From contig RPFO01000968.1 in the NCBI GenBank assembly GCA_009746045.1, positions 1-26,212 on the forward strand: a stretch of 26,212 bases of DNA. The letters run 5' to 3'. The notes beneath the pieces are model-generated. The model worked only from the letters and a program-made list of their open reading frames with translations, was not told the origin of the DNA and did no database searches. A program made the translations under genes and the position numbers. The stretch is from Mesostigma viride. Lineage: Eukaryota; Streptophyta; Mesostigmatophyceae; Mesostigmatales; Mesostigmataceae. Shown here piece after piece: positions 8,404-18,886 of this stretch. Each line of letters opens with the position of its first letter. The stretch's first letter is position 1.

Positions 8404-11174
8404 TCACATGACAACACAGCACTTGGGCTGACACCCAGGCCGGCTCGTACGCCGCCCCTCGCCCGCCGTGACCCCGCCCTGAGTTTCCACCCCGCTGGGA
8501 AACTCCAGCAGACCCGTCGACTTCTTGCCCCGGCCAATGCCCAGTGATGGCGACCCCACGGCCACGCATGCCTCAGCTCCCGCCAGTTCTTGCCCTGCGT
8601 CCGCGGCCCCGTCCTTCGCACCACCGGCCACTTTCACCTGCAGTGCAGTCCCCTGTGCTGGCCCTGCCTCGTCCGTGCCCAGGAGCGAGGGGGGGCCAGG
8701 TGTCGCGCCCTGACTGGCCCCTGGTGCCAAACCCACCGCGGGCGTACCCTCCTTCCCACCCAGCGTTCCCACGGGGTCCTGGTCCTTCCTCGGGACCTGC
8801 GCCTCACTGGCCACGGGCGGAGCTTCACGTGGCCCATTCCCAACGGCGGCCGACCGGTTCGCCGCGGGCTGATTCCGGGGGTCATCTGCGTGGGTCATCT
8901 CAGCCCGACCGTTGCCAGCGAACGCGTCCCGGTCGGCCCCTGTCCTCGCATCAGGCGCACTGCCCGCCGCGCCCTCTCCCGATAGCAACGTCTTGGGCAC
9001 GTGAAATACCACGTGGGGGACAGCTCCCACCAATGGCAGTGAGGCTTTTGCGCCCCCCATGCCAGGATCACCCTGCAGGAGCGTGCGGGGCGGCGCCCCC
9101 GCCACGCCCTCTGCTTTGCTGCCCTCCCCCTTGGTCTCTGGCCCCCGCACCCCCGATGCCCCTGCTGATGCGGGCATGACCTGTGGAGCCGCCTGTGAAG
9201 CGTGCCCGCCGGATGACAGCAGGGCGGATGACATCACCGGGGTGGCCGTGGGCGGCGCCGATGACATCAGCGTGGGGGTTTGCCCCGCGTCCACCACCAC
9301 CTGCATGCCCGATTGGCGCACCGTCTTGTGCTCCGGGTGGGCAAGCACCGCCCCACCGCCACCCTCCGCCAGCTCAGCGCTGGCCACGGATCGCGTGGGG
9401 TCGTGACGGTCGATAGCTGTTGACCACAAAGGCATCGCCCAGGCCACAGGCCCGTTGCCGCTACCACCACCGCTGCCACTAGTGCCATCAGTCCCCCCAA
9501 GCCCGCCGCCACCACTCTTGCCGTCGTTGCCCCCGACCAAGGGCCTCTCCTGGTGCTGCTTGTCAGAGCCCCCCCTCGTGCCGACCCGGCGCCGGAAGCT
9601 GGCCGACTTCCCACCCTCCGCGCCCCCCGGGGCTGGGCCATTGACCCCCATATCCTCCGCTGCCCCACTGGCTGACTTGCCCCCAGCCATGGTGCCCCCC
9701 ATGCCCGGACCCTGCTGCAGCGAGCTCCCTGATCCACCCGCCACCAGCTGCCCCCCTTGTGCATGCCCCGCATCGCTCGAAGGGTCTCTCAGAGACAGCT
9801 CCTTTGGTCCGCCCGCCCCGAGCCCACGCCCGGCGGAACCATGGCTGACAGAATCATCCTCGTCGTCATCATCGCCATCAGGGCCGCCTCGGTACCGCCC
9901 CGTGTGTCCCCTTAACACGTCCCAGTGGGAGGGTGGCGTCCACCCTGCGGCCATGAGCATGGAGCCCTCTGTAGCCATGGAGCGCTCGGTCATCATCCAG
10001 GTGGCATTCGGGCCGTACGAGCGTCCGTCAATGCGAGCGGGGGACGCGGGGTTGCTCGACGCGGAGCCTCGCTGGCCCGGTTGCCCCTGGAATGGTGTTT
10101 GCAGGTACTGCCCATGCCCCTGCCCCTGCCCTGGCTGCCCCTGGAAGTATTCCCCCTGGAAGTGTTGCTGCTGATTCAGCTGCTGCGGGTACAGCTGCTG
10201 GAACGTTTGTCGCGGGGACTGGCCCTGGCCCCCTTGCTGCTGGTACTGCTGCTGCTGAAACTGATGCTGCGGGAATCCATGCCCCTGCCCTTGGCCACCC
10301 TGCTGCTGGTAATACTGGCAGTGCGGGGACTGTGGCCCCTGCCCCTGCCCCTCCATCATCCCCCGCTCCCGCTCCCGCTGCGCAATCGCCGCCGCCGCCG
10401 CCGCCGCCTCCACCGCCGTTGCGGCTGCCGCCATGCTGGTCGCTGCCACCAGCCGGTCCTTGTAATCCGCCACCGCCGCCTGCGCCTCCCTTCGCGTGGC
10501 CGCCATGAGGCTGTCGCTGATCCCCGGCGCAAACTCAAACGCTTCGTACTTGTCCCCCACCGCGCGCCCCTCGATGCTGTCGCAGTCGCTGCGCGCTGGC
10601 GCGCCGAGAGGGCTACCCAGAGCAGATATCGTCCGGATCGAGTCGTACATGCCCGAGCGCGAGCTGTCGTACAGCCCCCCGCCCGCGGTCGTGGGCGCGC
10701 CCATGAACACGTTCGAGCTGCTGTCGTGGTCCCCAAGGCTTGTCCGGCCGAGCGAGTCCATCGACGGCCGCGTGACGTGCCACGAGGACAGCATCGCCGA
10801 GAATCCATCAGGGGCCCCCGAGGGCCCCCCGCCCCCGCCCCCGCCCCCCGTGCGCGGAAATGAGTTGAACGAGTCAAACCGACCGTGAAGCGGGCCAGCA
10901 TTAGAGGAGTAAGTCGACAGCGGCGTAGGAGGGTCCCATATCCCTGGACTTGTTGGCGTGGTCGCCTCGTCGAGCCACTGCATCGGGAAGGACTTGATCC
11001 GCGATGTGGTCGCCAGCGCGAGGCCGCCCAGGGGGGGGATCGCGCCCTCCGCAGGGGGGTTGGACGGCCAACGCGGGGGGGACAAGCCACCCCCAGGGGC
11101 ACCACCTGGCCCGTTCCCCCCCGCAGGCACCACCAGCGGCTCGAAATACATAATCCCGGTGCCCTCCCCGCCGC
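8404..11174 (-). CDS. Large gene, segment 4: Gln-rich C-terminal part with CaaX box
   Basis: Open frame whose first ATG is at 11151 (MYFEPLVVPAGG). From that Met, a Gly/Pro/Ser-rich start includes a Gly8 run (about 102-109). A helix-prone segment ISDSLMAATRREAQAAVADY runs on through Ala-rich sequence to QRERERG (about 211-263) and is the best candidate for an ordered or coiled-coil part. Next comes a ~115-residue Gln/Gly region built of QQQ and GQGQGHG repeats, prion-like in composition. An acidic run GPDGDDDDEDDS lies near residue 445. A long Gly/Ser/Ala/Pro region follows, ending RRTSRPGCQPKCCVVM. The last four residues CVVM form a CaaX motif. The extra Cys residues before it could be palmitoylated. 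If not joined to segments 1-3 this would be a 915-residue protein on its own. Confidence 0.7.
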
Positions 11175-11703
11175 GCTCCGGTGCTTACTACTAGCGCCCG
11201 TGGGTCCCAGCGCCGCGACAGCATGGGTCACCTGGGGGGGGAGAATGGAGCGCGGCCCCGCCCCGACGACGCGAGCTCCCCATCGCCACCGCGCGGCGTC
11301 ATGAAGTGGCCGCCCTCGTCGTCGCCCGCCGTGGCCGCCGAGTCGAACGAGGTGTGCCGGCTCCCGCCGCTGCTGCGTGCCACCGCGGCTGCCAGCGAGA
11401 GGGAGACAGAGGAGACGGTCGCGTAGCGCACCGCCATGCCCATGTCCGGGTGGGAGGTCGCGGCGCCCGCGTCGACCGAAGAGGGTCCAGCGACACCCGC
11501 CGTTGTCCTGCCAGCGTCTCTGTCCCCGCCCACCCCACCCAGGGGTGCCCCCCCTGCAGGCAAGGACCCCCAGGGAGCGTGAGGACTCCATCCGTGGTGC
11601 CCCGGCGACCGGCCTGTGGGCGCGCCGATGGCTGCGGTCCTGAGGGGGGGCACTGGGGACCCCCGGCTGGGGGGGGCCGCCGCTGAACATGCTAAGGAGT
11701 AGC

Positions 11704-11734
<31 letters not shown>

Positions 11735-14700
11735 GACGACATCAGGGGCAGCACCGCTGTTGCTGCTGGTGCTGAAGCTATTCGCGGCGTCGGCGCTGCT
11801 GGCGTTTGCGTTTGCGGCGGCAGCAGCAGCAGCGGTAGCTCCCCCATGGGCGTGTAGAAGGCCTGGTCGGTCGACGTGTCCATCGTGGACGTGAGAGGGG
11901 TCACTGTGAGCTTGCGCGTGTCCGCTGAGACACGCACGGGGCGCAGGTGGGGCGGGGCCGCCGCCCAGCTGGCGCCGCCGGATTGGTTCGCGCTCTTGGC
12001 GGACGTGTTGAGAGAGAACGAGGAGGCGGCATCCCTGTACTGTGTCGTGTCCTTGAACTGGGAGGTGTTTCTGAGCTGTGACGTGTCCATGTAATAGGAG
12101 CCTTGCAGCGACGCCCCATCAATGGAGTAGTGCACGGTGGAGAGGTCCAGCCCTCCCCCAGGGGACGCCTGGTGCACTGATGGCTGCAGCGTGACGCCCA
12201 TGCCAGACACAGCGCTGTTGGCCCGGTTAGCGTGGATAGCGTGCGCCCTGCTGCCAGCTGTCATGCTGTCGGCACCCCCGGCAGCCCCACCCAAGGACCC
12301 TATAGTAGCCATGCTGAAACCGGGCCGGAACCACGGCTGCATATCCGACAAACTGACCGCTGGCTCCCCGCCTGCATCCATCCGAGACCGGGCAGGCTGC
12401 AGACTCGCTACAAGTGGCACCCCTGGGGTCAGGGCTGACTGCGAATGCGGGGACACGGGCGGGGATGATGCCGCGGGGGCAAGGATGTGACTGCTGCTAG
12501 CACTCCCACTGAGCTCCGATGGCTGCTGCTGCTGCTGCCGCTGGTAAGCTGCCCCCTGCTGGTTTGGTGCCACCGCATACCCACCGCCGGTCGCTGACTG
12601 CTGATAACACTTAGCACTTTCTTCTGCTTCCATCGCCCCGCTGCCGCTTGGGAGCGCCGCCACCGCTGCCGCGGTTAACAACATGCCGCCGCCGTCACCA
12701 TACCCCCCCGCCCCCCCCGCCCTGTCGTTCTCCCCGTCCCCCTCCACGGAATCCGCCCCCGCGCTGCTGTCTCTGTCGCCCATGTCCCCCATCGCGGCCT
12801 CGTTCTGCGCCGCCATCTCGTCCAGCTCTGCATGGTCCCGCTCGCTCAGGCCGCCCTCCACCGAATCCTTGTCCATGCCTTCCCCTGGCTCCTCGCCGCC
12901 GCCACCACCGCCCCTGGCCCCGTACCCCTCCCCTTTATTCACCGCACCAGGGAGTAGAGTCGCTGGTTCTGCAAGCACCACGCGCCCGGGTTGGGCATGT
13001 GGGTGTTGCAGACCCACCCCAGACTGGGGCGACCGCCCCCCCCTGAGTGAACCCCCCTCCATCCCCCTGGGGGACCCCCCCCTGAGTCGGTCGGGCCAGG
13101 TCATCTCCTCGCGGTCGAGCGCCAGGTGTCCCGCGCGCTCTGTGGCGGCCCAGCTCATGCTGACGCTCGGCACGCGCGCGACCGACCGCACGGGGCCGGG
13201 GGATGCCAGCAGCGCCTCGGGGGAGATCTCCTCATTGTCCAGGATCATGGCCAGCCGGTTGGCGGAGTGGTACGGGGTGTTCCCGCCCGAAGGGTGCGCG
13301 GCAGGAGCGGACATGCCAGCGCTGCCACCCCCGGCGCCAGCATTAGCACCACCACCGGCAGCAAGAAAAGAGGACCCGGCAAAGGACGAGGAGCCAAGCA
13401 TGCCACCGTGCGCGGAGAGCCGGTCGCTGCGGTCCATCGCGAGGGATGCCAGCAGAAGCGTGTCGTCGCGGCCGCCATGGACGTTGGCCCACGAAAGACT
13501 CGGCGCTTGGCTGCCCGCGAAGCTGGGCTGCTGCGCGAGGTCCATTAGCCCTGCCATGTCGTCCTCGGTGAGCTGGATGCTGTCGTCCGCCACGCCCATG
13601 CCGGCCGTCACCCCACCGGGCAGCGTGCTCGCGTTCGCGTTGTAGTTCCACCCGCTGATGGAGTCCGCGCGGAAGCTCATGTTGGAGGGGGGGGGGTCGG
13701 CCCGGGGGTTCCTGGGTGTGGGTACAGCCAGCTGATATCCTTCTCGTTGCCCCCGCTGCCTCTACCGCCCCCTGGCCGCCGTCCCTGGGGGTGGCGACGG
13801 CGCGTTCGAACGCGTCGAGGGCGGAGGTGGTGGACTCGGGGCGAAGCGCTTGCTGCCGCAGCATGGGGGAGATGGGGAACCCGGCGCCGCTGGACGCGGT
13901 TGAGGAGATCTCGTCCTCGCTGCTGTTGCCATCCGTCACGCCCGCGATGCTCTTGCCGCGGGCATCGGCCATGATGGAACGGTGGAGCAAGCGTTCCGCC
14001 TTGGTGGCGTCATAGGCGCCCGCGGCAACCCCCTCGCTGCGCAGCCGCCGCGCCGCGTTCGCCATTGCCATCGCAGCGGCCGCCTTAATGGCCCCATTGT
14101 CACCCTCGAGGAGGCGGGCGACACCGGGGCCGGGGACAGGGCTGGGGAAGGGGGCTGAGCCGCTGCCAGAGAGGTGGCCGGGATGATGACCATGACCGGT
14201 ACTGTGACCGGTACTGTGACCTGCACTGAGGGCGCGAACATGGCCCGTGCCGTACCCGGGGGAAGGGTGAACATGACCCGGCCCAGGGGCCAGGATGGGA
14301 TCGGAGCCCTGGGACGGCGGCTCTTGCCACGCGATTGGCGACGCTTTCCCTTCCATGACCAGGCGCTCCACTTCCTCGAAGTCCTCCGCGAGGTGCAGCT
14401 GGTCAAACGTCGACGCCCGGCGGTGGCCGACAGAGGTGAAGGAGCCGGCGGAGCCGGGCGAGATGGGCGAGGATTGCGCCAGGAATGCCGGGCCGCCCGA
14501 CGCGGCGGAAGACCCGGTGGCCAGGCTTGACCGTTGGGACATGTTTGGCGTGTACTCATGGGTAACCTCGTTCCCACCGTAGGTGGCCGATCCTGCTACG
14601 TGCCCGGATGAAAGGCCTCCTGGCAGAATTTGATCCGAGAGCACGCCAACCGCGCCTCGAGGAGGGGAGAACAAAGATGGTCCACGTCCAAATGGAGAGA

Positions 14701-15091
14701 GGGGCGATCGAGGAGACGAGACGAAAAATCCGTCCCCTCTTTCTCCGGAGAGCGACAACCTCGGCGACATGGGAGATCGCCTCGGTGACCTAGGCGACTG
14801 CCGTGTGTATTTCAACCCCCCGACGATCCTTTTCGCCCCCCGCTCCCTTCTGCTCTTAGACTTGGATACAGAGTACAGCCAGTCCGTGGCTTCCGCCTCT
14901 GCATCATCTTCCTCGTTAAGGCGAATAACATCTCCTGCCAAGACCTGCTGGTCTACTGTCTGAGGTGGGGAGGTCGGCCCGCGTGGGCTCGGCATTGGTG
15001 TGATCTGCGGGGTCGGGCCCAGAAGAAATGGATCTGCCTGCCCGAGCTGTTCAAATAAAGGCAGCGGCTCTCCCCCGAAGCCGGCCGCCAT
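8404..15091 (-). CDS. Very large disordered protein with C-terminal CaaX box
   Basis: I read one gene of about 2,200 codons from ATG 15091 (preceded by an in-frame TAA about 65 bases upstream; context TATCCATGG) to TGA 8404-8406. The coding frame moves between long open stretches at C/G runs: 13768-13772, 13687-13696 (10 G), 11841-11845, 11234-11241 (8 G) and 11166-11169. At 11841-11845 no GT donor lies nearby, so a short intron cannot explain the change there. Assembly indels are the simplest explanation, a pseudogene the alternative. Composition is Ser, Pro, Gly, Ala, Gln and Asn rich throughout with acidic patches, so nearly all of it should be intrinsically disordered. Numerous Ser-Pro sites suggest phosphorylation by proline-directed kinases. 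The end, PKCCVVM, predicts farnesylation and a membrane-anchored C-terminus. No catalytic domain was recognised and the function is unknown. Confidence 0.62.
11228..11840 (-). CDS. Large gene, segment 3: Ala/Asn/Ser-rich linker
   Basis: This frame is open from before 11840 to a TGA at 11228-11230. It reads ATAAAAAANANASSADAAN, then SFSTSSNSGAAPDVV, a run of nine Asn (AAC repeat), SYSLACSAAAPPSRG, a Gly/Pro stretch, then MAVRYATVSSVSLSLAAAVA and HTSFDSAATAGDDEGGHFMT. The last part has the Ser/Thr-rich character of the neighbouring segments. The same DNA in the frame of segment 2 gives poly-Thr and then a stop. The closing stop follows an 8-base C run (11234-11241 on the plus strand). A one-base shift there removes the stop and gives QVTHAVAALGPTGASSKH, leading towards segment 4. 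Confidence 0.5.
11704..11734 (+). repeat. (GTT)n trinucleotide microsatellite in coding sequence
   Basis: About ten GTT/TTG units on the plus strand, AAC on the minus. In the preferred coding frame of the large gene it encodes a poly-Asn run. In the neighbouring frame it encodes poly-Thr followed by a stop. Length variation here in whole triplets would keep the frame. Confidence 0.9.
11841..13690 (-). CDS. Large gene, segment 2: acidic/Gly-rich central part
   Basis: Open from the G10 run at 13687-13696; its first ATG is at 13680 (MSFRADSISGWNYN). Near the start is an acidic, helix-prone motif QLTEDDMAGLMDLAQQPSF, then NEEISPEALLASPGP. Then come a Gly-rich part and a long acidic stretch with GEGMDKDSVEGGLSERDHAE and AAMGDMGDRDSSAGADSVEG. 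A short poly-Gln (QRQQQQQ) and a Ser/Ala/Pro-rich part follow. A small three-part repeat MDTSQLRNTSQFKDTTQ lies about 120 residues before the end. The frame formally continues to a TAG at 11692 through a poly-Thr run. Another frame becomes more protein-like after the G5 run at 11841-11845, so I end the segment there. Confidence 0.62.
13773..15091 (-). CDS. Large gene, segment 1: N-terminal Ser-Pro-rich part
   Basis: About 440 residues from ATG 15091. There is a Pro-rich start with SPRG and TSPP, then an acidic run NEEDDAEAEATDW (about 59-71), then a basic stretch KSKSRRERGAKR (about 77-88) usable as a nuclear signal or membrane-proximal patch. A dense Ser-Pro cluster SPRSPRRSPMSP follows (about 99-110). 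RRASTFDQL (about 224-232) fits a basophilic AGC-type kinase site. A His/Gly repeat with GHSTGHSTGHGHHPGH lies at about 301-316, an Ala-rich helix-prone segment AIKAAAAMAMANAARRL at about 344-360, and SSEDE at about 390-394. The open frame continues to 13343, but after about 13772 its sequence loses this character. A second frame gives GRGSGGNEKDISWLYPHPG across 13768-13697, the likely true continuation. Confidence 0.68.
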
Positions 15092-15200
15092 GGATAAACT
15101 GATACCCCTCCCTAATTTCCCTAACAGTTCCCTAACAGCACGCTCTACTTACTCATGTAATCGCCATGCCCGCCCGGCATATCGCCGCTTGGCACAAACA
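15092..15200 (-). promoter_or_regulatory. Upstream region of the large gene (putative 5' UTR)
   Basis: Minus-strand sequence immediately upstream of ATG 15091. An in-frame TAA lies about 65 bases upstream and no other in-frame ATG intervenes, which supports the chosen start. The sequence GTTAGGGAA is repeated (plus-strand TTCCCTAAC, at about 15117 and 15129). No TATA box or initiator can be assigned with confidence. Confidence 0.3.
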
Positions 15201-18200
15201 TAGGCACGTTATAGGGACTTGGTTATAGGGTCAGGGTTAATATATGGTCGTTAAGACGTTTACTCGTGCACGCTTAAGCTCCCGCTCGGCGCCATGATCT
15301 GCTGCGTGCCGGTACGGCATCTCTCCACCGGGTACTGTACCATCTCCAGGAGCTCCCGCGCAGTTGCGCTGGCACGAATTGACGGATCAAACTGCCTTTA
15401 CTTTTAGCCGCAGTCACGAAACGGAGCACGGGACCGGCTCCTACTAGAGTGCCGAACGCATGTGAGGATGTCAAGGTTTTTACTTTAATCCAACCACCTG
15501 CCACGGTGTGCCCAACGATGAGTTGGCAAAGCCAGGACATGCCACGAAGATGGTCAGTTGTCTGTACTTACGCCATTTATAAAATGCATGGCAAAAAATT
15601 TCTAACTGTTGGGCGTTGGCCCCTGTCGCCCGTTGCCCGCGATCCACGGCGGGATTTCGACCAGTACTCCCGCGACGATTCGAACCGAAAATACTTTTCG
15701 TCATGATCTGCTGTCCATGTCCTCCGACATTTCCACGTGTCGACCATCATTCCATGATGATTGCATGCAGTTGAACGTTGTATCTCCCCTTGGATTCACA
15801 ATCGGGGTGTGACAGGGGTGTGATCGTGTTTGTTGCCAGCAAAGCGCTGCTAAACGTGGTTTCAATTCTCTGGCTTAATGCCCGTCGGCGTACTGCACAG
15901 CCTTCCGATAACTCGAGTGCATCGGCTATCGAGAAGGATTCAAATTCCATGGTATGCTTGGCTGCCTGCACCCACCTGCGCCAGTTGCAGACAAGGCGCC
16001 TTCAAGAAGAAAGGACGCGCCCATAAACCGTCGTTTGGCACGTTTGAGGCATAGTTTCTGACAAAGACGTAATGCAAAACATCTTAGGCGGCGTTATCGT
16101 CAGGAATTGAACGGTGTTGCACGCCGCTATGAGAAGGTTAAGCCCGGCCGGCATGTTGCCGTCGACAACTAGACCCTGCGCCCCGCGACGCCTGCATGAT
16201 AAAATCGCCTTCCTGCCTGGCTGCGCAATTTTTTGTGGTTCGGTCGTGCCTGCAAGCCCAGGCTCATGACCGGCAAGTTCGGGGTCTGATGGGGCCTTAC
16301 AAATGTCCCTGCTCAGTCCTGGCTCTGTACATTTTTTAAAAAAGGCTGCCTGACCCTGTGGTGCTCAGCGCGCATCTTTATGAGCTAGGCTTTGCAGCAG
16401 TGCGGTGATGGACTGGGCAAGCATGGTAACACTACAATACGCTTCCGCGGACACCTTTTTCAGCGGGGAAAGTGCCCCCGGGCTTCCGGGGCAAATTCAG
16501 CAAGCGCTGCGGAACTTAGATACTAAAATTTCGTTTTTGGTTCGTACCGTACAGCCAATCATTTTGCGCCCGGATCAAATTGTGATCTGGGCACTGAACA
16601 CGAAAATTTCAGCGAAACGTACGAAACACCAACGCAACTACAGAAAATTTTCAGTGACGAAACTGTAGTACCGTGAACCCAAGCAAAATGTAGTAGGACT
16701 TCGCTAAATTCACGTTCGGAATTTTTCCCCGCAAGATTCCCCCGCACGATTCCCCCCGCTAGGTTCAGGCTCCAGTCGATGCTCGCCAAATGGCGCAAAA
16801 AAAGAAACATATGTTAAAATCGACGGTGCGAATCCTCGTTACCGCTCGGGTAACATTCTCACTCATTTCGCGTCTCCTACGAACCGTATTGTAGTGAGTA
16901 CGGTAAGAGGTTTTTTCTCGGGTGGGCTTTCACCCCAGGCGTGGGGCCAGATGTCTGGAAACCCCCTTCCGCGATAAACTGACCGTGAATGTGCAGGAAA
17001 TGGATCGGATCGGACCAAATTGCGCAACTGGGTGTTGGACCTCTCGAACACGTGAAGCTCGTGCTCCAGCTATACATCTCACCATCGGCATGCAGTGTGC
17101 ACCCCGTTCCAGTGCATGCCACGCAGCGATCGGCATGTACCCTGATCGTCAAACACAGGAGTGCCACGCAGGGCGCAGCAGCAGCAGCTTGCTGGGTGTG
17201 GATTATGAGAGCATGAGCTGGCCAAGACCATCGTACGGCCTAAAAACTGCATCATTCCATGAATTGAATATAACAGGCACAGAGAGAATATCCTTGATCA
17301 CCAGCACACCAGTTAACCCAGTGCAATGGCCCATGCATGCGCAAAGGCCGGATCGTCTGGAATGCAGGTGCGCCCCTTGCACATGCATCACGTAAGTGCG
17401 GAGGGTGTATACATGGTATCCACAGGGGTGCCTTTGTATGCAGAGTTTGGGTGACGTACTAGTGCGAGGGTGTTTGAAGGCAGTGGGAGACGCACATGAC
17501 ATTCATAAAATTAGAACTTCAGTGATGCCGAGAGTCTCAGGGCGGCTCGCGTGGTGACAGCTGCAGCGTGAGGGCGGAGGAGCTCAAGATGCAGGTCTTG
17601 TCGGTACATGTAGGCCACCGCTGGTGAGGTCGCCAATGCGATGGAGGAATCTCCATCGTGCCAGTCGGACATCACTCGACAGCCTGAGGGGCGGCTGAGT
17701 TGTCGGTGGGGCTAGAATTCTGCTAACTGCACAGAATAGACCCAAGAAAGCTCGAAAGGGGGGCATGGGCAGGCGAGGTAATGGAGGGAAACATTGCGCC
17801 AGCGGTTGAGGAAATAAAGTCCTGCTTACAGTGCTGGGCCGCAGAAGTAGTCGAGGCGTCGGCTCAGTTGGCAGGGCGACAATAAATCTGTCAAAGCTGC
17901 GCATGGGTGGCTCAATGAGAGCTCATTATGAGGGTCTCACGCAGGAGGGTTTTATGGGCTAAAATTTATCTCATTCCTCGAAGCGTAAATAATAATCGCT
18001 CAGATGCGTGGGCGGAGTGACATCTCTGCCACGTATCTGCATCCGCTTTACGCTTTCCCTCCACCATCCTGTCCCAGCCTTCACGACATGTCTCACCATG
18101 CCTTACAGCCAACAAACGATCACTTTTGTGCGACCAGCAGTCTCCTAAAGTCCGGACGCAGCGCCCCTCTCCAACGGACTGCACGCGGAAATTTGAAATT

Positions 18201-18241
18201 CATCCCGGAGGGCACGCGCCGCGCCAGAGTTGGCACAGGAA
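15201..18241. other. Three kilobases without a recognisable gene
   Basis: Many short frames occur on both strands; the longest is 157 codons at plus 16922-17395. None has a recognised domain or the strong GC3 bias of the large gene. No tRNA or rRNA was seen. Around 16720-16765 there is a small run of related words (ATTTTTCCCCGC, GATTCCCCCGCA, GATTCCCCCCGC). This is the likely location of upstream regulatory sequence for the large gene, but no site can be named. Confidence 0.45.
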
Positions 18242-18270
18242 GTGGACGTCAGTGCTTCTGCTAACGGGAC

Positions 18271-18430
18271 GAATTCGTCAACTGGTTGACGAATTTCGAA
18301 ATTAGTAGTAAAAAAGTCAACCATTTTGGGCGATTCGTCAACCAACTCGGCCATTCGTCAACCAATTGACAAATATGTTCCGCAATTCGTCAACCGGTTT
18401 GACGAAATGTTTAGGGTATTCGTCAACCAC
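18271..18430. repeat. Left subterminal repeat cluster of the hAT element
   Basis: At least five copies of TTCGTCAAC, some paired with the reverse TTGACGAA to form palindromes such as ATTCGTCAAC-TGG-TTGACGAAT, lie within 160 bp of the left end. The related words GTCAACCATTTGACGAAG and GTCAACTGTTTGATGAA lie at 19538-19586 inside the right end. Subterminal short repeats are the binding sites for hAT transposases in well-studied elements such as Ac, so these are the likely transposase sites. That role is inferred. Confidence 0.75.
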
Positions 18431-18886
18431 GGAAGTCAGGTTTTCCCATAGAGAGGCCAGACCTGAGGTCCAGCGGCGCGGCGTCAGGTCGTCAGCCCGT
18501 ACCAGCTGAATCCTAGGTACGCTGAAGTTAGAGTTGTTTTTGGAAAGACAGTACGGTTCAGGACAATTTCAGTCGGGTACCAAAACTGAAGTACTGATGA
18601 GGTACTGAACTCAAATCGCCTGGACAAAAACCTAGACAAGGAAGGCAAGGACCAGCACAGCAAGGAGTGACCATGGACCAGCCGACCACCAGGGCATGAA
18701 AAACTCATACTACTATTAATTAACCTCCGACCTCTAGCCGTCTGGCGACTGCATATGCGATAAAATATTGCATGCGAAATTGTTTCGTTAATGTCGGCGG
18801 GCGATGTTCAGGTAGTGTTGCATGAGCTAGATGTATTCAAAGATAAACGGTTTGGCAGGTTTCAAGACTAGCACCTTAGATGCTCT

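Noticed and set aside
9925-10863. Plus-strand ORF of 312 codons, Leu/Pro/Arg-rich
   Set aside because: It is the antisense shadow of the Gln-rich region of the large gene; its Leu runs are just complemented CAG repeats.
10356-11690. Minus-strand ORF of 444 codons
   Set aside because: For most of its length it is an Arg-rich shadow of segments 3 and 4. Only the short piece at about 11175-11233 (QVTHAVAALGPTG) probably belongs to the real protein.
12683-13645. Plus-strand ORF of 320 codons, Pro/Ser-rich
   Set aside because: It is antisense to segment 2 of the large minus-strand gene. Long complementary frames are expected in GC-rich coding DNA, and it has no domain.
13687-13780. Short intron between segments 1 and 2 of the large gene
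   Set aside because: The best GT...AG pair that repairs the frame would be only about 34 bases. A third frame across the gap reads as protein (GGNEKDISWLYPHPG), favouring homopolymer errors.
15215-15245. Telomere-like TTAGGG words
   Set aside because: They are single scattered words, not a tandem array.
16922-17395. Plus-strand ORF of 157 codons
   Set aside because: It has no domain, mixed composition and equally long frames on the other strand; nothing supports expression.
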